From Paramagnetospirillum magneticum AMB-1 (GTDB lineage: Bacteria > Pseudomonadota > Alphaproteobacteria > Rhodospirillales > Magnetospirillaceae): DNA of 64,000 bases. The DNA lies in contig NC_007626.1 in assembly GCF_000009985.1 (NCBI RefSeq), forward strand, positions 2,845,943-2,909,942, written 5' to 3'. The notes beneath the pieces are model-generated. The model saw nothing but the letters and a program-made list of their open reading frames with translations. It did not search any database and was not told where the DNA came from. Shown here in pieces: positions 15,874 to 24,736 of this stretch (within the stretch, counting starts at the first letter, position 1; the number at the start of each line of letters is the position of its first letter). The translations under genes were made by a program, and so were the position numbers.

Positions 15874-18759
15874 ATGCTGATCAAGAAGCGTGATGGCGAG
15901 GCCCGCAAGTCCGCCTTGTCCGAAAATCTGGCCTCGGTGTCCGGTGGCTCCATGGACCGCCGCGCCTTTCTGCGCCGCTCGGGCCTGACCGCCGGCGGCG
16001 CCGCCCTGCTGGGCGGAATCGGCGCCGGAACCGTGCGCAAGGCCGACGCGGTGCCCGTGGCGCCCGATGCCAAGGCCGAGGTCAAGAGGGCCATCTGTAC
16101 CCACTGCTCCGTGGGCTGCACCGTCAATGCCGAAGTGTCCAACGGCGTGTGGATCGGTCAGGAGCCGGCCTTCGACAGCCCGCTGAATCTGGGCAGCCAC
16201 TGCGCCAAGGGCGCGGCGGTGCGCGAGCACGCCCACGGCGACCGCCGCCTGAAGTATCCCATGAAGCTGGAAGGCGGGAAGTACAAGCGCATCAGCTGGG
16301 AGCAGGCCATCACCGAGGTGGGCGACCGCCTGCTGAAGATCCGCGAGACGGCGGGGCCGGATTCGGTCTACTGGCTGGGCTCGGCCAAGTTCTCCAACGA
16401 GCAGGCCTACCTCATGCGCAAATTCGCGGCGCTGTGGGGCACCAACAACGTCGACCATCAGGCCCGCATCTGCCACTCCACCACCGTTGCCGGCGTCGCC
16501 CAGACCTGGGGCTACGGCGCCATGACCAATTCCTACAACGACATCCATAATTCCAAGGCGATGTTCTTCATCGGCTCCAACGCCGCGGAGGCCCATCCCG
16601 TCGCCATGCTCCACATCCTGAAGGCCAAGGAGCAGAACAAGGCGCCGCTGATCGTCTGCGACCCCCGCTTCACCCGCACCGCCGCCCATGCCGACGAATA
16701 TGTGCGCATGCGCCCCGGCACCGACGTGCCGCTGATCTGGGGCATCATGTGGCACATCTTCGAGAACGGCTGGGAAGACAAGGAATTCATCCGCAAGCGC
16801 GTCTGGGGCATGGATCAGGTCAAGGCCGAGGTCGCCAAGTGGACTCCGGAGGAGACCGAGCGGGTCACCGGCGTGCCCGGCGCCCAGTTGAAGCGCGTCG
16901 CCCAGATCCTCGCCACCCACAAGCCCGGTACCGTGGTGTGGTGCATGGGCGGCACCCAGCACACCGTGGGCAATGCCAACGTGCGCGCCTATTGCAACCT
17001 GCAACTGGCGCTGGGCAATGTGGGCGTGGCCGGCGGCGGCACCAACATCTTCCGCGGCCACGACAACGTCCAGGGCGCCACCGACATGGGCCTGGATGTC
17101 ACCACGCTGCCCGCCTATTACGGTCTCGCCGCCCCGGCCTGGAAGCACTGGGCGCGGGTGTGGGGCCTTGATTACGACTACATCAAGGGGCGTTTCAAGA
17201 CGCCCGAGCTGATGGAAGCCCCCGGCATTCCCGTCTCGCGCTGGTATGACGGCGTCAACGAGGCCAAGGAAAACATCGCCCAGCCCGAGCCCATCAAGGC
17301 CATGGTCTATTGGGGCCACGCCCCCAATTCCCAGACCCGCCAGCCCGAGCTGAAGAAGGCCATGGAGAAGCTGGATACCCTGGTGATCATCGATCCCTAT
17401 CCCACGGTGTCCGCCGTTCTGCACGACCGCACCGACGGCGTCTACCTGCTGCCCGCCGCCACCCAGTTCGAGGTGGACGGCTCGCGCACCGCGTCCAACC
17501 GCTCGATCCAGTGGTCCGAGCAGGTCATCAAGCCCATGTTCGAATGCAAGGCCGACCAGGAGATCATGTACCTGTTCGCCAAGAAGTTCGGCTATGCCGC
17601 CGAGCTGTGCAAGAACATCAAGGTCGAGGGCGACAAGCCCGTGGCCGAGGACATCCTGCGCGAGATCAATCGCGGCGCCTGGACCATCGCCTATACCGGC
17701 CAGAGCCCCGAGCGCCTGAAGGCCCATATGGCCAACCAGCAGACCTTCGACAAGACCACGCTGCGCGCCGTGGGCGGGCCTTGCGACGGCGATTATTACG
17801 GCCTGCCCTGGCCGTGCTGGGGAACGGCCGAGATGAAGCATCCCGGTACCCCCAACCTCTATGATCCGTCCAAGCCGGTGAAGGATGGCGGCCTCAACTT
17901 CCGCGCCCTGTTCCCCGAGTACAAGGGCGAGAGCCTGCTGGCCACGGATTCCTGGCCCGAGGGCTCGGAACTGCCGGCCGGTCATCCCGGCTTCACCTAT
18001 GGCATGCTGAAGAAGCTGGGCTGGGATGTGGACCTGACGCCGGAGGAAAAGGCGACCATCGAGAAGATCGGCGGTGAGAAGGCCGACGACGTGGCCTGGA
18101 CCATCGACCTGTCGGGCGGCATCCAGCGCGTGGCGGTCAAGCATGGCGCCGCGCCCTTCGGCAACGGCAAGGCCCGCGCCGTGGTGTGGAACTTCCCCGA
18201 TCCGGTGCCGCTGCACCGCGAGCCGCTGTACACGCCGCGCCGCGATCTGGTGGAGAAGTACCCCACCCACGCCGACAAGAAGATGATGCGCCTGCCCTTC
18301 CTCTATAAGTCCATTCAGGACAAGGACGTGTCCAAGGAGTTCCCCATCATCCTCACCTCCGGGCGACTGGTGGAGTACGAGGGCGGCGGCGACGAGACCC
18401 GCTCCAACCCCTGGCTGGCCGAGCTGCAGCCCGAAATGTTCGTCGAGGTCAATCCCTTCGACGCCAATAACGCGGGCATTCGCGCCGGCGATTATGTCTG
18501 GGTGCACGGCCCCGAAGGTGGCAAGGTCAAGGTCAAGGCCCGCATTACCGAACGGGTGGGACGCGGCGTGGCCTTCATGCCCTTCCACTTCGGCGGCTGG
18601 TTCCAGGGCAAGGACCTGCGAAGCAAATACCCCGAAGGCGCCTCGCCCATCGTCCTGGGCGAAAGCACCAACACAGCACAGACCTACGGCTATGACTCGG
18701 TGACCGGCATGCAGGAGACGAAAGTCACCCTGTGCCGCATCGAGAAGTTCCAGGCGTAA
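15874..18759 (+). CDS. fdhA: Formate dehydrogenase alpha subunit, molybdenum/tungsten bis-MGD catalytic subunit
   Basis: 961 aa. Tat leader with MDRRAFLRRSGL (residues 27-38), so the enzyme faces the periplasm. One [4Fe-4S] cluster is bound by Cys75, Cys78, Cys82 and Cys110. The metal ligand is Cys200 in ARICHSTT, meaning a cysteine- not selenocysteine-type enzyme. It oxidises formate to CO2 and passes electrons to FdhB and then the cytochrome b subunit. The C-terminal MopB-binding domain is complete (FPIILTSGRLVEYEGGG, FMPFHFGG). GAGGGAGAG lies upstream of the ATG. It is 17 bp after the small Tat gene and 14 bp before fdhB. Confidence 0.95.
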   Translation: MLIKKRDGEARKSALSENLASVSGGSMDRRAFLRRSGLTAGGAALLGGIGAGTVRKADAVPVAPDAKAEVKRAICTHCSVGCTVNAEVSNGVWIGQEPAFDSPLNLGSHCAKGAAVREHAHGDRRLKYPMKLEGGKYKRISWEQAITEVGDRLLKIRETAGPDSVYWLGSAKFSNEQAYLMRKFAALWGTNNVDHQARICHSTTVAGVAQTWGYGAMTNSYNDIHNSKAMFFIGSNAAEAHPVAMLHILKAKEQNKAPLIVCDPRFTRTAAHADEYVRMRPGTDVPLIWGIMWHIFENGWEDKEFIRKRVWGMDQVKAEVAKWTPEETERVTGVPGAQLKRVAQILATHKPGTVVWCMGGTQHTVGNANVRAYCNLQLALGNVGVAGGGTNIFRGHDNVQGATDMGLDVTTLPAYYGLAAPAWKHWARVWGLDYDYIKGRFKTPELMEAPGIPVSRWYDGVNEAKENIAQPEPIKAMVYWGHAPNSQTRQPELKKAMEKLDTLVIIDPYPTVSAVLHDRTDGVYLLPAATQFEVDGSRTASNRSIQWSEQVIKPMFECKADQEIMYLFAKKFGYAAELCKNIKVEGDKPVAEDILREINRGAWTIAYTGQSPERLKAHMANQQTFDKTTLRAVGGPCDGDYYGLPWPCWGTAEMKHPGTPNLYDPSKPVKDGGLNFRALFPEYKGESLLATDSWPEGSELPAGHPGFTYGMLKKLGWDVDLTPEEKATIEKIGGEKADDVAWTIDLSGGIQRVAVKHGAAPFGNGKARAVVWNFPDPVPLHREPLYTPRRDLVEKYPTHADKKMMRLPFLYKSIQDKDVSKEFPIILTSGRLVEYEGGGDETRSNPWLAELQPEMFVEVNPFDANNAGIRAGDYVWVHGPEGGKVKVKARITERVGRGVAFMPFHFGGWFQGKDLRSKYPEGASPIVLGESTNTAQTYGYDSVTGMQETKVTLCRIEKFQA

Positions 18760-18773
18760 GGAGGAGAACGATC

Positions 18774-19409
18774 ATGGCCCGCATGAAATTCCTCTGCGAC
18801 GGCGAGCGCTGCATCCACTGCAGCGGTTGCGTCACCGCCTGCAAGAATGAGCACGAGGTGCCCTGGGGCATCAACCGCCGCCGCGTGGTGACCTTGAACG
18901 ACGGCAAGCCGGGGCAGAAATCCCTCTCGGTGGCCTGCATGCACTGCTCGGACGCGCCGTGCATGGCGGTCTGCCCGGTGGATTGCTTCTACCAGACCGG
19001 CGACGGCATCGTGCTGCACAACAAGGACCTTTGCATCGGCTGCGGCTATTGCTTCTACGCCTGCCCCTTCGGCGCGCCGCAATACCCCTCCACCGGCAAT
19101 TTCGGTGGGCGCGGCAAGATGGACAAGTGCACCTTCTGCGCCGGCGGCCCCGAGGCCGACCATTCCAAGGCGGAGTTGGAGAAATACGGCCGCAACCGCA
19201 TCGCCGAGGGCAAGCTGCCGCTCTGCGCCGAGATGTGCGCCACCAAGGCCCTGCTGGCCGGCGACGGCGACATGGTCTCGACCATCTACCGCGAGCGCGT
19301 CATGGCCCGCGGCTTCGGCTCGGGCGCTTCGGGCTGGGGCCAGGCCTATGGCGAGCAGAAGCGTGAACGAGCCCGCGAAGGCATGGGCGCGCCGGGCAAG
19401 GACAAATAG
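18774..19409 (+). CDS. fdhB: Formate dehydrogenase beta subunit, four-cluster ferredoxin
   Basis: 211 aa. Four Cys groups (CIHCSGCVTACKNEH, CMHCSDAPCMAVCPVDC, CIGCGYCFYACPFGAP and CTFC...CAEMC) bind four [4Fe-4S] clusters that relay electrons from FdhA to the membrane cytochrome. It has no signal peptide, so it would travel through Tat bound to FdhA. The C-terminus is short and lacks the transmembrane anchor of E. coli FdnH. A strong AAGGAGGAG precedes the start. Confidence 0.93.
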   Translation: MARMKFLCDGERCIHCSGCVTACKNEHEVPWGINRRRVVTLNDGKPGQKSLSVACMHCSDAPCMAVCPVDCFYQTGDGIVLHNKDLCIGCGYCFYACPFGAPQYPSTGNFGGRGKMDKCTFCAGGPEADHSKAELEKYGRNRIAEGKLPLCAEMCATKALLAGDGDMVSTIYRERVMARGFGSGASGWGQAYGEQKRERAREGMGAPGKDK

Positions 19410-19411
19410 CC

Positions 19412-19675
19412 ATGCGCCCGCACGCCATGGCGACCGCCGTGCTCTGCCTCCTCGCCCTTGCTGCTTGCAAGGGCGAGGAGATGGGCCGGCAGATCAAGCT
19501 GGACAAGGGGACCTATGCCGGGCTCCGCGACGGCGAGATCACCCCCGCCACCCGTGAATCCCTGCAGCAGCGGATCGCCAGCCAGAACGACGGCATCGCG
19601 CGGCTGGCGACTAGCGGCGTCATTCCAACCGGCGAGGCGGCCCCCACCGGCCGCATCGCCGGGCAAAAATTCTAA
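19412..19675 (+). CDS. Small lipoprotein in the formate dehydrogenase operon, function unknown
   Basis: 87 aa. The N-terminus is a lipoprotein signal peptide with lipobox LAAC (Cys at residue 19). The mature part of about 69 residues is polar (GTYAGLRDGEITPATRESLQQR) and has no motif I recognise. It starts two bases after the fdhB stop and ends 13 bases before the cytochrome b gene, so it is clearly an operon member. It could tether or stabilise the periplasmic FdhAB dimer, but that is only inference from position. Confidence 0.8.
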   Translation: MRPHAMATAVLCLLALAACKGEEMGRQIKLDKGTYAGLRDGEITPATRESLQQRIASQNDGIARLATSGVIPTGEAAPTGRIAGQKF

Positions 19676-19688
19676 GGGGAGGCATCGC

Positions 19689-20669
19689 ATGAGCCGAACC
19701 ATCCTCGCGATCCTGGTGCTGGTCTTCGGCCTTGGACTGGCCCAGCCCGTCCGGGCCGCCGGTTCCGATGGGGACATCCCCACCGCCGCCCAGTCCGACC
19801 GCATCACCAGTCCCGACTCCTGGCGCTCCATCCGCCAGGGCGAAGCCGGCTATATCGGCGGACAGCCTGCCGCCCGCGGTGTGCTGATCCAGTCCGAGGG
19901 CGAGACCTGGCGCAATTTCCGTAACGGCAAGCTGGCGGTCTATGCTGGCTGGCTGCTGATCGGCGTCACCCTGGCCATCGCCGCCTTCTACTTCATTCGC
20001 GGCAAGATCATGATGGAGGGCGGGCCTTCGGGCCAGACCATCCTGCGCTTTACCAAGATCGAGCGCATCGGCCACTGGCTGACCGCCGGCTCGTTCCTGG
20101 TGCTGGCGGCCACCGGCCTGAACATCCTGTTCGGCCGCTGGATCATCGAGCCCTGGCTGGGCAAGACGCTGTTTTCTTGGCTGACCTGGGCCGGCAAGTG
20201 GCTGCACAACATCTCCGGCTTCGTCTTTATGGCCGGGCTGGTGGTGATCTTCTATTTGTGGGCCAGGGATAACCTCTGGGACCGCTATGACTGGGGCTGG
20301 ATCAAGGGTGGCGGCGGCCTGCTGAAAAAGGGCGTCCACCCCCCGGCCGCCAAGTTCAATTTCGGCCAGAAGACCCAGTTCTGGATGGTGATCGTGGTCG
20401 GCGCCCTGGTGTCGTCCACCGGCCTCAATCTGCTGTGGCCCTTCACCCTGGGCGATATCCACGCCATGCAGGTCATGCAGCTGGTTCACGCCGCCCTGGC
20501 GGTGGTGATGGTGCTGTTCATCCTGGGCCACATCTATATCGGCACCATCGGCATGGAAGGCGCCTCGACCGCCGTCACCACCGGCTATGTGGACCGGGAA
20601 TGGGCGCGCGAGCACCATGCCGTCTGGGTGGAAGAGGTGGAAAAGAGCGAGCCGAAGGCGGCGGAGTAG
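19689..20669 (+). CDS. fdhC: Formate dehydrogenase gamma subunit, cytochrome b556
   Basis: 326 aa. A signal peptide (residues 1-23) and periplasmic segment of about 55 residues precede four transmembrane helices (about 77-97, 135-155, 178-200 and 240-300 region). Haem-ligand histidines are expected in RIGHWLTAGSFL, KWLHNISGFVF and LVHAALAVVM. The subunit anchors the complex and passes electrons from formate to menaquinone or ubiquinone. The periplasmic N-terminal extension is typical of FdoI/FdnI relatives in alphaproteobacteria. The gene is last in the operon and followed by a long hairpin. Confidence 0.92.
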   Translation: MSRTILAILVLVFGLGLAQPVRAAGSDGDIPTAAQSDRITSPDSWRSIRQGEAGYIGGQPAARGVLIQSEGETWRNFRNGKLAVYAGWLLIGVTLAIAAFYFIRGKIMMEGGPSGQTILRFTKIERIGHWLTAGSFLVLAATGLNILFGRWIIEPWLGKTLFSWLTWAGKWLHNISGFVFMAGLVVIFYLWARDNLWDRYDWGWIKGGGGLLKKGVHPPAAKFNFGQKTQFWMVIVVGALVSSTGLNLLWPFTLGDIHAMQVMQLVHAALAVVMVLFILGHIYIGTIGMEGASTAVTTGYVDREWAREHHAVWVEEVEKSEPKAAE

Positions 20670-20683
20670 GCTAATCGGGCTGC

Positions 20684-20777
20684 TCGGGGAGAACCCCGAC
20701 CCCCCTTTTATTTCTATCCATAGAATCAAAAGGGGGTTCGGGGCATCGCCCCAAATGGGTTTCGGGCGATAGCCCGA
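20684..20777. terminator. Multi-hairpin repeat element after the Fdh operon
   Basis: The core is a 16-bp stem with one mismatch (20694-20709 against 20728-20743; right arm reads AAAAGGGGGTTCGGGG) whose loop holds TTCTATCCATAGAA. It is flanked by two smaller stems: TCGGGG/CCCCGA (20684-20699, sharing the left arm) and TCGGGC-GATA-GCCCGA (20762-20777). It lies between convergent genes and probably terminates both. The core GGGTTCGGG recurs at 31511 and 46020, so this is also a dispersed intergenic repeat. Confidence 0.65.
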
Positions 20778-20784
20778 TAGTGTC

Positions 20785-21402
20785 TCAGCCCTTGGGCTTG
20801 TGCCGGGTCAGATCATCCGGCCACAGGGCGCTGGGATTCAACTGCGCCCGTCCCGGCTCGGGGACTGACAGCGGCTCGCACGCCACCATGGACGTCAGCG
20901 CCCGCTGGGCCAGTTGCTGGTAGGCCTCGGTGCCGCGGGTCTTGCGGGCCACTTCCTCATCCGACAACTCGCGCAGGACCTTGGCGGGCAGACCGGCCAC
21001 CAGGGTGCGCGGCGGTATCTTGAAGCCGGCAGGGACGAAGGCCATGGCGGCGATGATCGCCTCCTCGCCCACCTCGGCACCGTCATAGATGGACGACGCC
21101 ATGCCCACCAGGGCGTTGCGGCGGATGCGGCAGCCATGGACCACGGCGGCATGGCCGATATGGCCGTAATCCTCCACCACGGTGTGAAAGCCCGGCGTGC
21201 CGTGCAGGATGCAATTATCCTGGATATTGACGCCCGAGCCGATGATCACGCTGGAGAAATCGGCGCGAAGCGAAGCCCCCGGCCCGATGAAACAGCCGGG
21301 GCCGATGCGCACGTCGCCGATCAGCACGGCGGTGGGATGGACGTAGGAGGTGGGATCGACCACCGGCACCATTCCCTCGAACGAGTAGCAAAGGCCGGTC
21401 AT
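20785..21402 (-). CDS. Gamma-carbonic-anhydrase-fold protein, PaaY-like
   Basis: 205 aa. A left-handed beta-helix of hexapeptide repeats is evident (VLIGDVRIGPGCFIGPGASLR, NIQDNCILHG, EDYGHIGHAAVVHGCRI) with the three histidines expected of the zinc site (HG, GHIGH). The C-terminal helix (EEVARKTRGTEAYQQLAQRA) is typical of PaaY, a thioesterase-like protein of phenylacetate degradation; no other paa genes are present here. It is translationally coupled (ATGA at 21399-21402) to an acyl-CoA thioesterase, which supports a role in acyl-CoA handling. Confidence 0.8.
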   Translation of the reverse strand: MTGLCYSFEGMVPVVDPTSYVHPTAVLIGDVRIGPGCFIGPGASLRADFSSVIIGSGVNIQDNCILHGTPGFHTVVEDYGHIGHAAVVHGCRIRRNALVGMASSIYDGAEVGEEAIIAAMAFVPAGFKIPPRTLVAGLPAKVLRELSDEEVARKTRGTEAYQQLAQRALTSMVACEPLSVPEPGRAQLNPSALWPDDLTRHKPKG

Positions 21403-21842
21403 GGCATCCTCCGATGGGATTCGAACACGGCGCGCACCGCGTCGGGAATGGGAACCGGGCGCTGGCTGGCCCGGTCGACGAAGACGTGAATCCAGTGGCC
21501 CTCGGCGGCGGCTTCGTCGCAGCCCTCTTCGAACAGGGCGAGACCGTAACGGGCGCTGGTGCGGCCCATATGGTCGATGCGGATGCCCGCCACGACAGCA
21601 GAGGGATAAGACAAGGGCTTGAGAAAGCGGCAGGACGATTCGGCGGCGAAGGTGATCACCGGCGCACTCATCAGGTCCAGCCCGCAAGGGCCCGTCAGGA
21701 ACTTGACCACGATATGCTCGAAGAAGCGCTGATAGACCACATTGTTCAGGTGGCCGAACATGTCGTTGTCCGACCACCGGGTCTGGATCTCCAGGCGGTA
21801 GGGATAATCAGCCTGGCGCGACGGCTCCTTCTTATGACTCAT
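21399..21842 (-). CDS. Hot-dog-fold acyl-CoA thioesterase, 4-hydroxybenzoyl-CoA thioesterase type
   Basis: 147 aa. RWSDNDMFGHLNNVVYQRFFEH is the classical active-site segment, with Asp of SDND as the catalytic carboxylate and the GHLNN loop for CoA. It hydrolyses an acyl-CoA thioester; chain specificity cannot be read from sequence. It overlaps both neighbours by four bases (stop with the PaaY-like start, start with the bdhA stop), so the three genes form one short operon transcribed from bdhA. Confidence 0.85.
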   Translation of the reverse strand: MSHKKEPSRQADYPYRLEIQTRWSDNDMFGHLNNVVYQRFFEHIVVKFLTGPCGLDLMSAPVITFAAESSCRFLKPLSYPSAVVAGIRIDHMGRTSARYGLALFEEGCDEAAAEGHWIHVFVDRASQRPVPIPDAVRAVFESHRRMP

Positions 21843-22621
21843 TGCGCCGTCCAGCCGCCATCCATGGTCAGGCTGGTACCGGTCATGTTGGCACCGGCGC
21901 CAGAGCACAGGAACACCGCCAGATCGCCGATCTGCTCCGGCGTGGTGAATTTCTTTGAAGGCTGCTTTTCCGACAGCAGGTCACGCCCGGCCTGCTCCAC
22001 CGGGACGCCTTGCGCCTCGGCGCGGGCATCGATCTGCTTTTGCACCAGGGGGGTGAGCACCCAGCCGGGGCAGATGGCGTTGCAGGTCACGTCGGTCTCG
22101 GCGGTTTCCAGCCCCACCACCTTGGTCAGCCCCAGCACGCCGTGCTTGGAAGCCACATAGGCGGATTTGTTGACCGAGGCCACCAGGCCATGGGCCGAGG
22201 CCACGTTGATGATGCGGCCCCAGCCTCGCGCCTTCATGCCGGGCAGCGCGGCGCGGATGGCCTGGAACACCGAAGTGAGGTTGATGGCGATGACCGCGTC
22301 CCAGCGCTCCAGCGGAAACTCCTCCACGGGAGAGACATGCTGGATACCGGCATTGTTGACCAGGATATCGACGCCGCCCAGCCGGGCTTCGGCATCGCGC
22401 ACCAGAACGCCGGCGCCATCGGGCTTGGACAGATCGGCCCCGTTGTAAAGCACGGTGACGCCGAATTCCTTGGCCAGCCCGGCGCGCAGCGCCTCGATCT
22501 CGGCCCCGTCACCGAAACCGTTGAGCATGACCGAAGCCCCCTGCGCCGCCAGGGCGCGGGCGATGCCGAGACCGATACCGCTGGTGGACCCGGTCACCAG
22601 AGCCCGTTTGCCGTTCAACAT
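21839..22621 (-). CDS. bdhA: D-3-hydroxybutyrate dehydrogenase (SDR family)
   Basis: 260 aa. Classical short-chain dehydrogenase: TGSTSGIGLGIA at the N-terminus (NAD binding), NNAGIQHVSPVE, catalytic Ser of INVASAHGLVAS and YVASKHGVLGLTK. The residues around HGLVAS and the insertion with KQIDARAEAQGV are typical of 3-hydroxybutyrate dehydrogenase, which makes acetoacetate during use of polyhydroxybutyrate. GGGAGTGGAGGGAA lies upstream of the chosen ATG. It heads a three-gene operon with the thioesterase and PaaY-like genes. Confidence 0.92.
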   Translation of the reverse strand: MLNGKRALVTGSTSGIGLGIARALAAQGASVMLNGFGDGAEIEALRAGLAKEFGVTVLYNGADLSKPDGAGVLVRDAEARLGGVDILVNNAGIQHVSPVEEFPLERWDAVIAINLTSVFQAIRAALPGMKARGWGRIINVASAHGLVASVNKSAYVASKHGVLGLTKVVGLETAETDVTCNAICPGWVLTPLVQKQIDARAEAQGVPVEQAGRDLLSEKQPSKKFTTPEQIGDLAVFLCSGAGANMTGTSLTMDGGWTAQ

Positions 22622-22679
22622 GCCGTTCCCTCCACTCCCTTGGTGATACCAAGCCACAAAGCGGCAAACAAGTACCGAT

Positions 22680-22862
22680 TTACCGCTTGAAGAACGCCTC
22701 GGCTCCGGCCTTGACCGCCTGCTTCCGGCCGATGGCCTCCTGGGCACGGACGATCTCGGCCTGGAGATCGGCGATGTAGTCCTTCAGTTCCTCGATGGAC
22801 ATGGGGTCGAGGTTCTTCATGCCCTGGGGCTTGTTGCGCGGTTCCAGATCATCGGTGTCCAT
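22680..22862 (-). CDS. DUF1192-family small protein
   Basis: 60 aa. The core LDPMSIEELKDYIADLQAEIVRAQEAIGRKQ is characteristic of DUF1192, short coiled-coil proteins conserved in alphaproteobacteria with no known function. It sits divergently from the quinone oxidoreductase gene and 58 bp upstream of bdhA on the same strand. An upstream in-frame extension to 23072 overlaps the divergent gene and is not believed. Confidence 0.8.
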   Translation of the reverse strand: MDTDDLEPRNKPQGMKNLDPMSIEELKDYIADLQAEIVRAQEAIGRKQAVKAGAEAFFKR

Positions 22863-22938
22863 GGGGCGATCCTCTCTTGCCACAACTGATGGAACGTACC
22901 AGATTGGGCCGCCCACCGACATAAGAGAGGCCTGACGG

Positions 22939-23931
22939 ATGCTGCCCGAGACCATGACCTGCGTCGAGATTTCCACCCCCGGCGCGCCCGAGGTGCTGAA
23001 ACCCGTCACCCGGCCGCTGCCATCCCCCAAGGCGGGGGAAGTGCTGATCAAGGTGGCGGCGGCGGGCATCAACCGCCCCGACGTGCTGCAGCGCGCCGGC
23101 GCCTATCCCGCTCCGCCCGGCGCCTCGGACCTGCCCGGGCTGGAAGTGGCCGGCACCATCGCCGCCCTGGGCGAAGGGGCCGCCTCCCCCGCCCTGGGAT
23201 CGCGGGTCTGCGCCCTGGCCCCCGGCGGCGGCTATGCCGAGTACTGCACCGTGGATGCGCGCCATTGCCTGCCCATTCCGGCAGGTTATGACATGATCCG
23301 CGCCGCCGCCCTGCCCGAGACCTTCTTCACCGTCTGGCACAACGTGGTCGAGCGCGGACAGTTGAAGGCGGGAGAGCGCTTTCTGGTGCATGGCGGCGCG
23401 GGCGGCATCGGCACCACCGCCATTCAGCTTGCCAAGGCGCTGGGCGCCACCGTCTTCGCCACCGCCAACGGCGAAGCCAAGGGCAAGGCCTGCCGCGACC
23501 TGGGGGCCGATTTCGCCATCGATTATTCCACCGCCGACTTCGTCGAGGTGATCAAGGCCGAGACCAAGGGCAAGGGCGTCGACGTCATCCTGGACATGGT
23601 GGGCGGCGACTATATCGCGCGCAACATCAAGAGCCTGGCCGCCGATGGCCGCCTGGTCTCCATCGCCTTCCTGCGCGGCAGCTCGGCCGAGATCAACCTG
23701 ATGCCGGTGATGCTGAAGCGCCTGACCCTGACCGGCTCGACCCTGCGGCCCCAATCCAACGACGCCAAGGCGCGCATGGCTCGGGGACTCGCCGAGACCG
23801 TCTGGCCGCTGCTGGACAAGGGCGCCATCGCGCCGCTGATCCATGCCGTTTTCCCCCTGGCCGAGGCCGCCAAGGCCCATGCCCTGATGGAAAGCAACGC
23901 CCATATGGGCAAGATCGTGCTGCAGGTTTGA
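22939..23931 (+). CDS. NAD(P)H-quinone oxidoreductase, PIG3/TED2-like zinc-free MDR family
   Basis: 330 aa. The GroES-like N-terminal domain includes VAAAGINRPDVLQRAGAYP, and the Rossmann domain has HGGAGGIGTTAIQLAKALGA. No zinc ligands are present, as in quinone reductases. LRPQSNDAKARMARGL near the C-terminus matches the PIG3 subgroup (STLRARS-type loop). The enzyme probably reduces quinones or enones with NADPH. A stand-alone gene between DUF1192 (divergent) and trcR. Confidence 0.9.
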   Translation: MLPETMTCVEISTPGAPEVLKPVTRPLPSPKAGEVLIKVAAAGINRPDVLQRAGAYPAPPGASDLPGLEVAGTIAALGEGAASPALGSRVCALAPGGGYAEYCTVDARHCLPIPAGYDMIRAAALPETFFTVWHNVVERGQLKAGERFLVHGGAGGIGTTAIQLAKALGATVFATANGEAKGKACRDLGADFAIDYSTADFVEVIKAETKGKGVDVILDMVGGDYIARNIKSLAADGRLVSIAFLRGSSAEINLMPVMLKRLTLTGSTLRPQSNDAKARMARGLAETVWPLLDKGAIAPLIHAVFPLAEAAKAHALMESNAHMGKIVLQV

Positions 23932-24099
23932 CCAATGCCACATTCGCACCTATAACTACTTTCGCACTCGCCGGAGTGTTGCCATCCGCGATCCGACCCC
24001 ATGTGGTCTCGCGGGTATTTCGGAAAAAAGCGTTGCGGGGGATCGTTCCCGCCCCGTCCAGGGCGGACGGAGGGGAACGACACCGCGTCAGGAGGTTTC

Positions 24100-24681
24100 A
24101 TGGCTCTGCCGCTCATGCCCAAGGCGACCGCCGTTTGGCTGGTCGAGAACACCGCTCTCTCCTTCGAGCAGATCGCCGATTTTTGCGGCCTGCATCCGCT
24201 CGAGGTCCAGGCCATCGCCGACGGCGAAGTGGCGGCCGGCATCGTCGGGCTCGACCCCGTGGCCAATGGCCAGGTGACCCGTGGCGAAATCGAGCGTTGC
24301 GAGGGCAATCCCGACGGCCGCCTGAAGCTGACCATCACCGATATTCCCCAGCCGCGCGCCAAGCCCAAGGGCGCCCGCTACACCCCGGTGTCCAAGCGCC
24401 AGGACCGTCCCGACGCCATCGCCTGGATCATCAAGCATCATCCCGAGCTGTCGGACGCCGCCATTTCCAAGCTGGTCGGCACCACCAAGCCGACCATCCA
24501 GTCGGTGCGCGACAAGACCCACTGGAACGCCACCAACATCAAGCCGCGCAATCCCGTCACCCTGGGCATGTGCACCGAGGCCGAGTTGGAAAAGATCGTG
24601 GCTCTGTCGGGCCGCTCGCGTTCGGTCGTCCATGACGATGCCGAACCGGCCACCCACGAGGACGCCGCCGCCGAGGAGTGA
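24100..24681 (+). CDS. trcR: TrcR-like cell cycle regulator (DUF1013)
   Basis: 193 aa, conserved throughout alphaproteobacteria. It starts MALPLMPKATAVWLVENTALSFEQIADFCGLH, which holds an HTH-like segment, continues with VSKRQDRPDAIAWIIKHHPELSDA and a second HTH-like block ISKLVGTTKPTIQSVRDKTHW. In Caulobacter the family member is a regulator that interacts with RNA polymerase. GGAGG seven bases before ATG 24100 fixes the start; the frame stays open upstream to 24001 but without family match. An intrinsic terminator follows. Confidence 0.9.
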   Translation: MALPLMPKATAVWLVENTALSFEQIADFCGLHPLEVQAIADGEVAAGIVGLDPVANGQVTRGEIERCEGNPDGRLKLTITDIPQPRAKPKGARYTPVSKRQDRPDAIAWIIKHHPELSDAAISKLVGTTKPTIQSVRDKTHWNATNIKPRNPVTLGMCTEAELEKIVALSGRSRSVVHDDAEPATHEDAAAEE

Positions 24682-24707
24682 TCCTTCCGGCCGGACACCG
24701 AAATGCA

Positions 24708-24735
24708 GCGCCCGCCCTCATCCGGCGGGCGTTTT
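24708..24735 (+). terminator. Intrinsic terminator of trcR
   Basis: An 8-bp stem CGCCCGCC / GGCGGGCG with a 7-nt loop is followed directly by TTTT at 24732-24735. The reverse-strand AsmA-like gene ends at 24737, so the structure may serve both directions. Confidence 0.85.
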
Positions 24736-24736
24736 G

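Noticed and set aside
15853..18588. A 911-codon open frame antisense to fdhA
   Set aside because: Long antisense frames are expected at this GC content; composition is His/Gly/Leu-rich with no domain, while the sense strand encodes a complete FdhA.
21410..21440. tRNA T-arm-like GGATTCGAAC
   Set aside because: It lies inside the thioesterase gene and no acceptor or anticodon stem surrounds it; no tRNA genes were recognised in the window.
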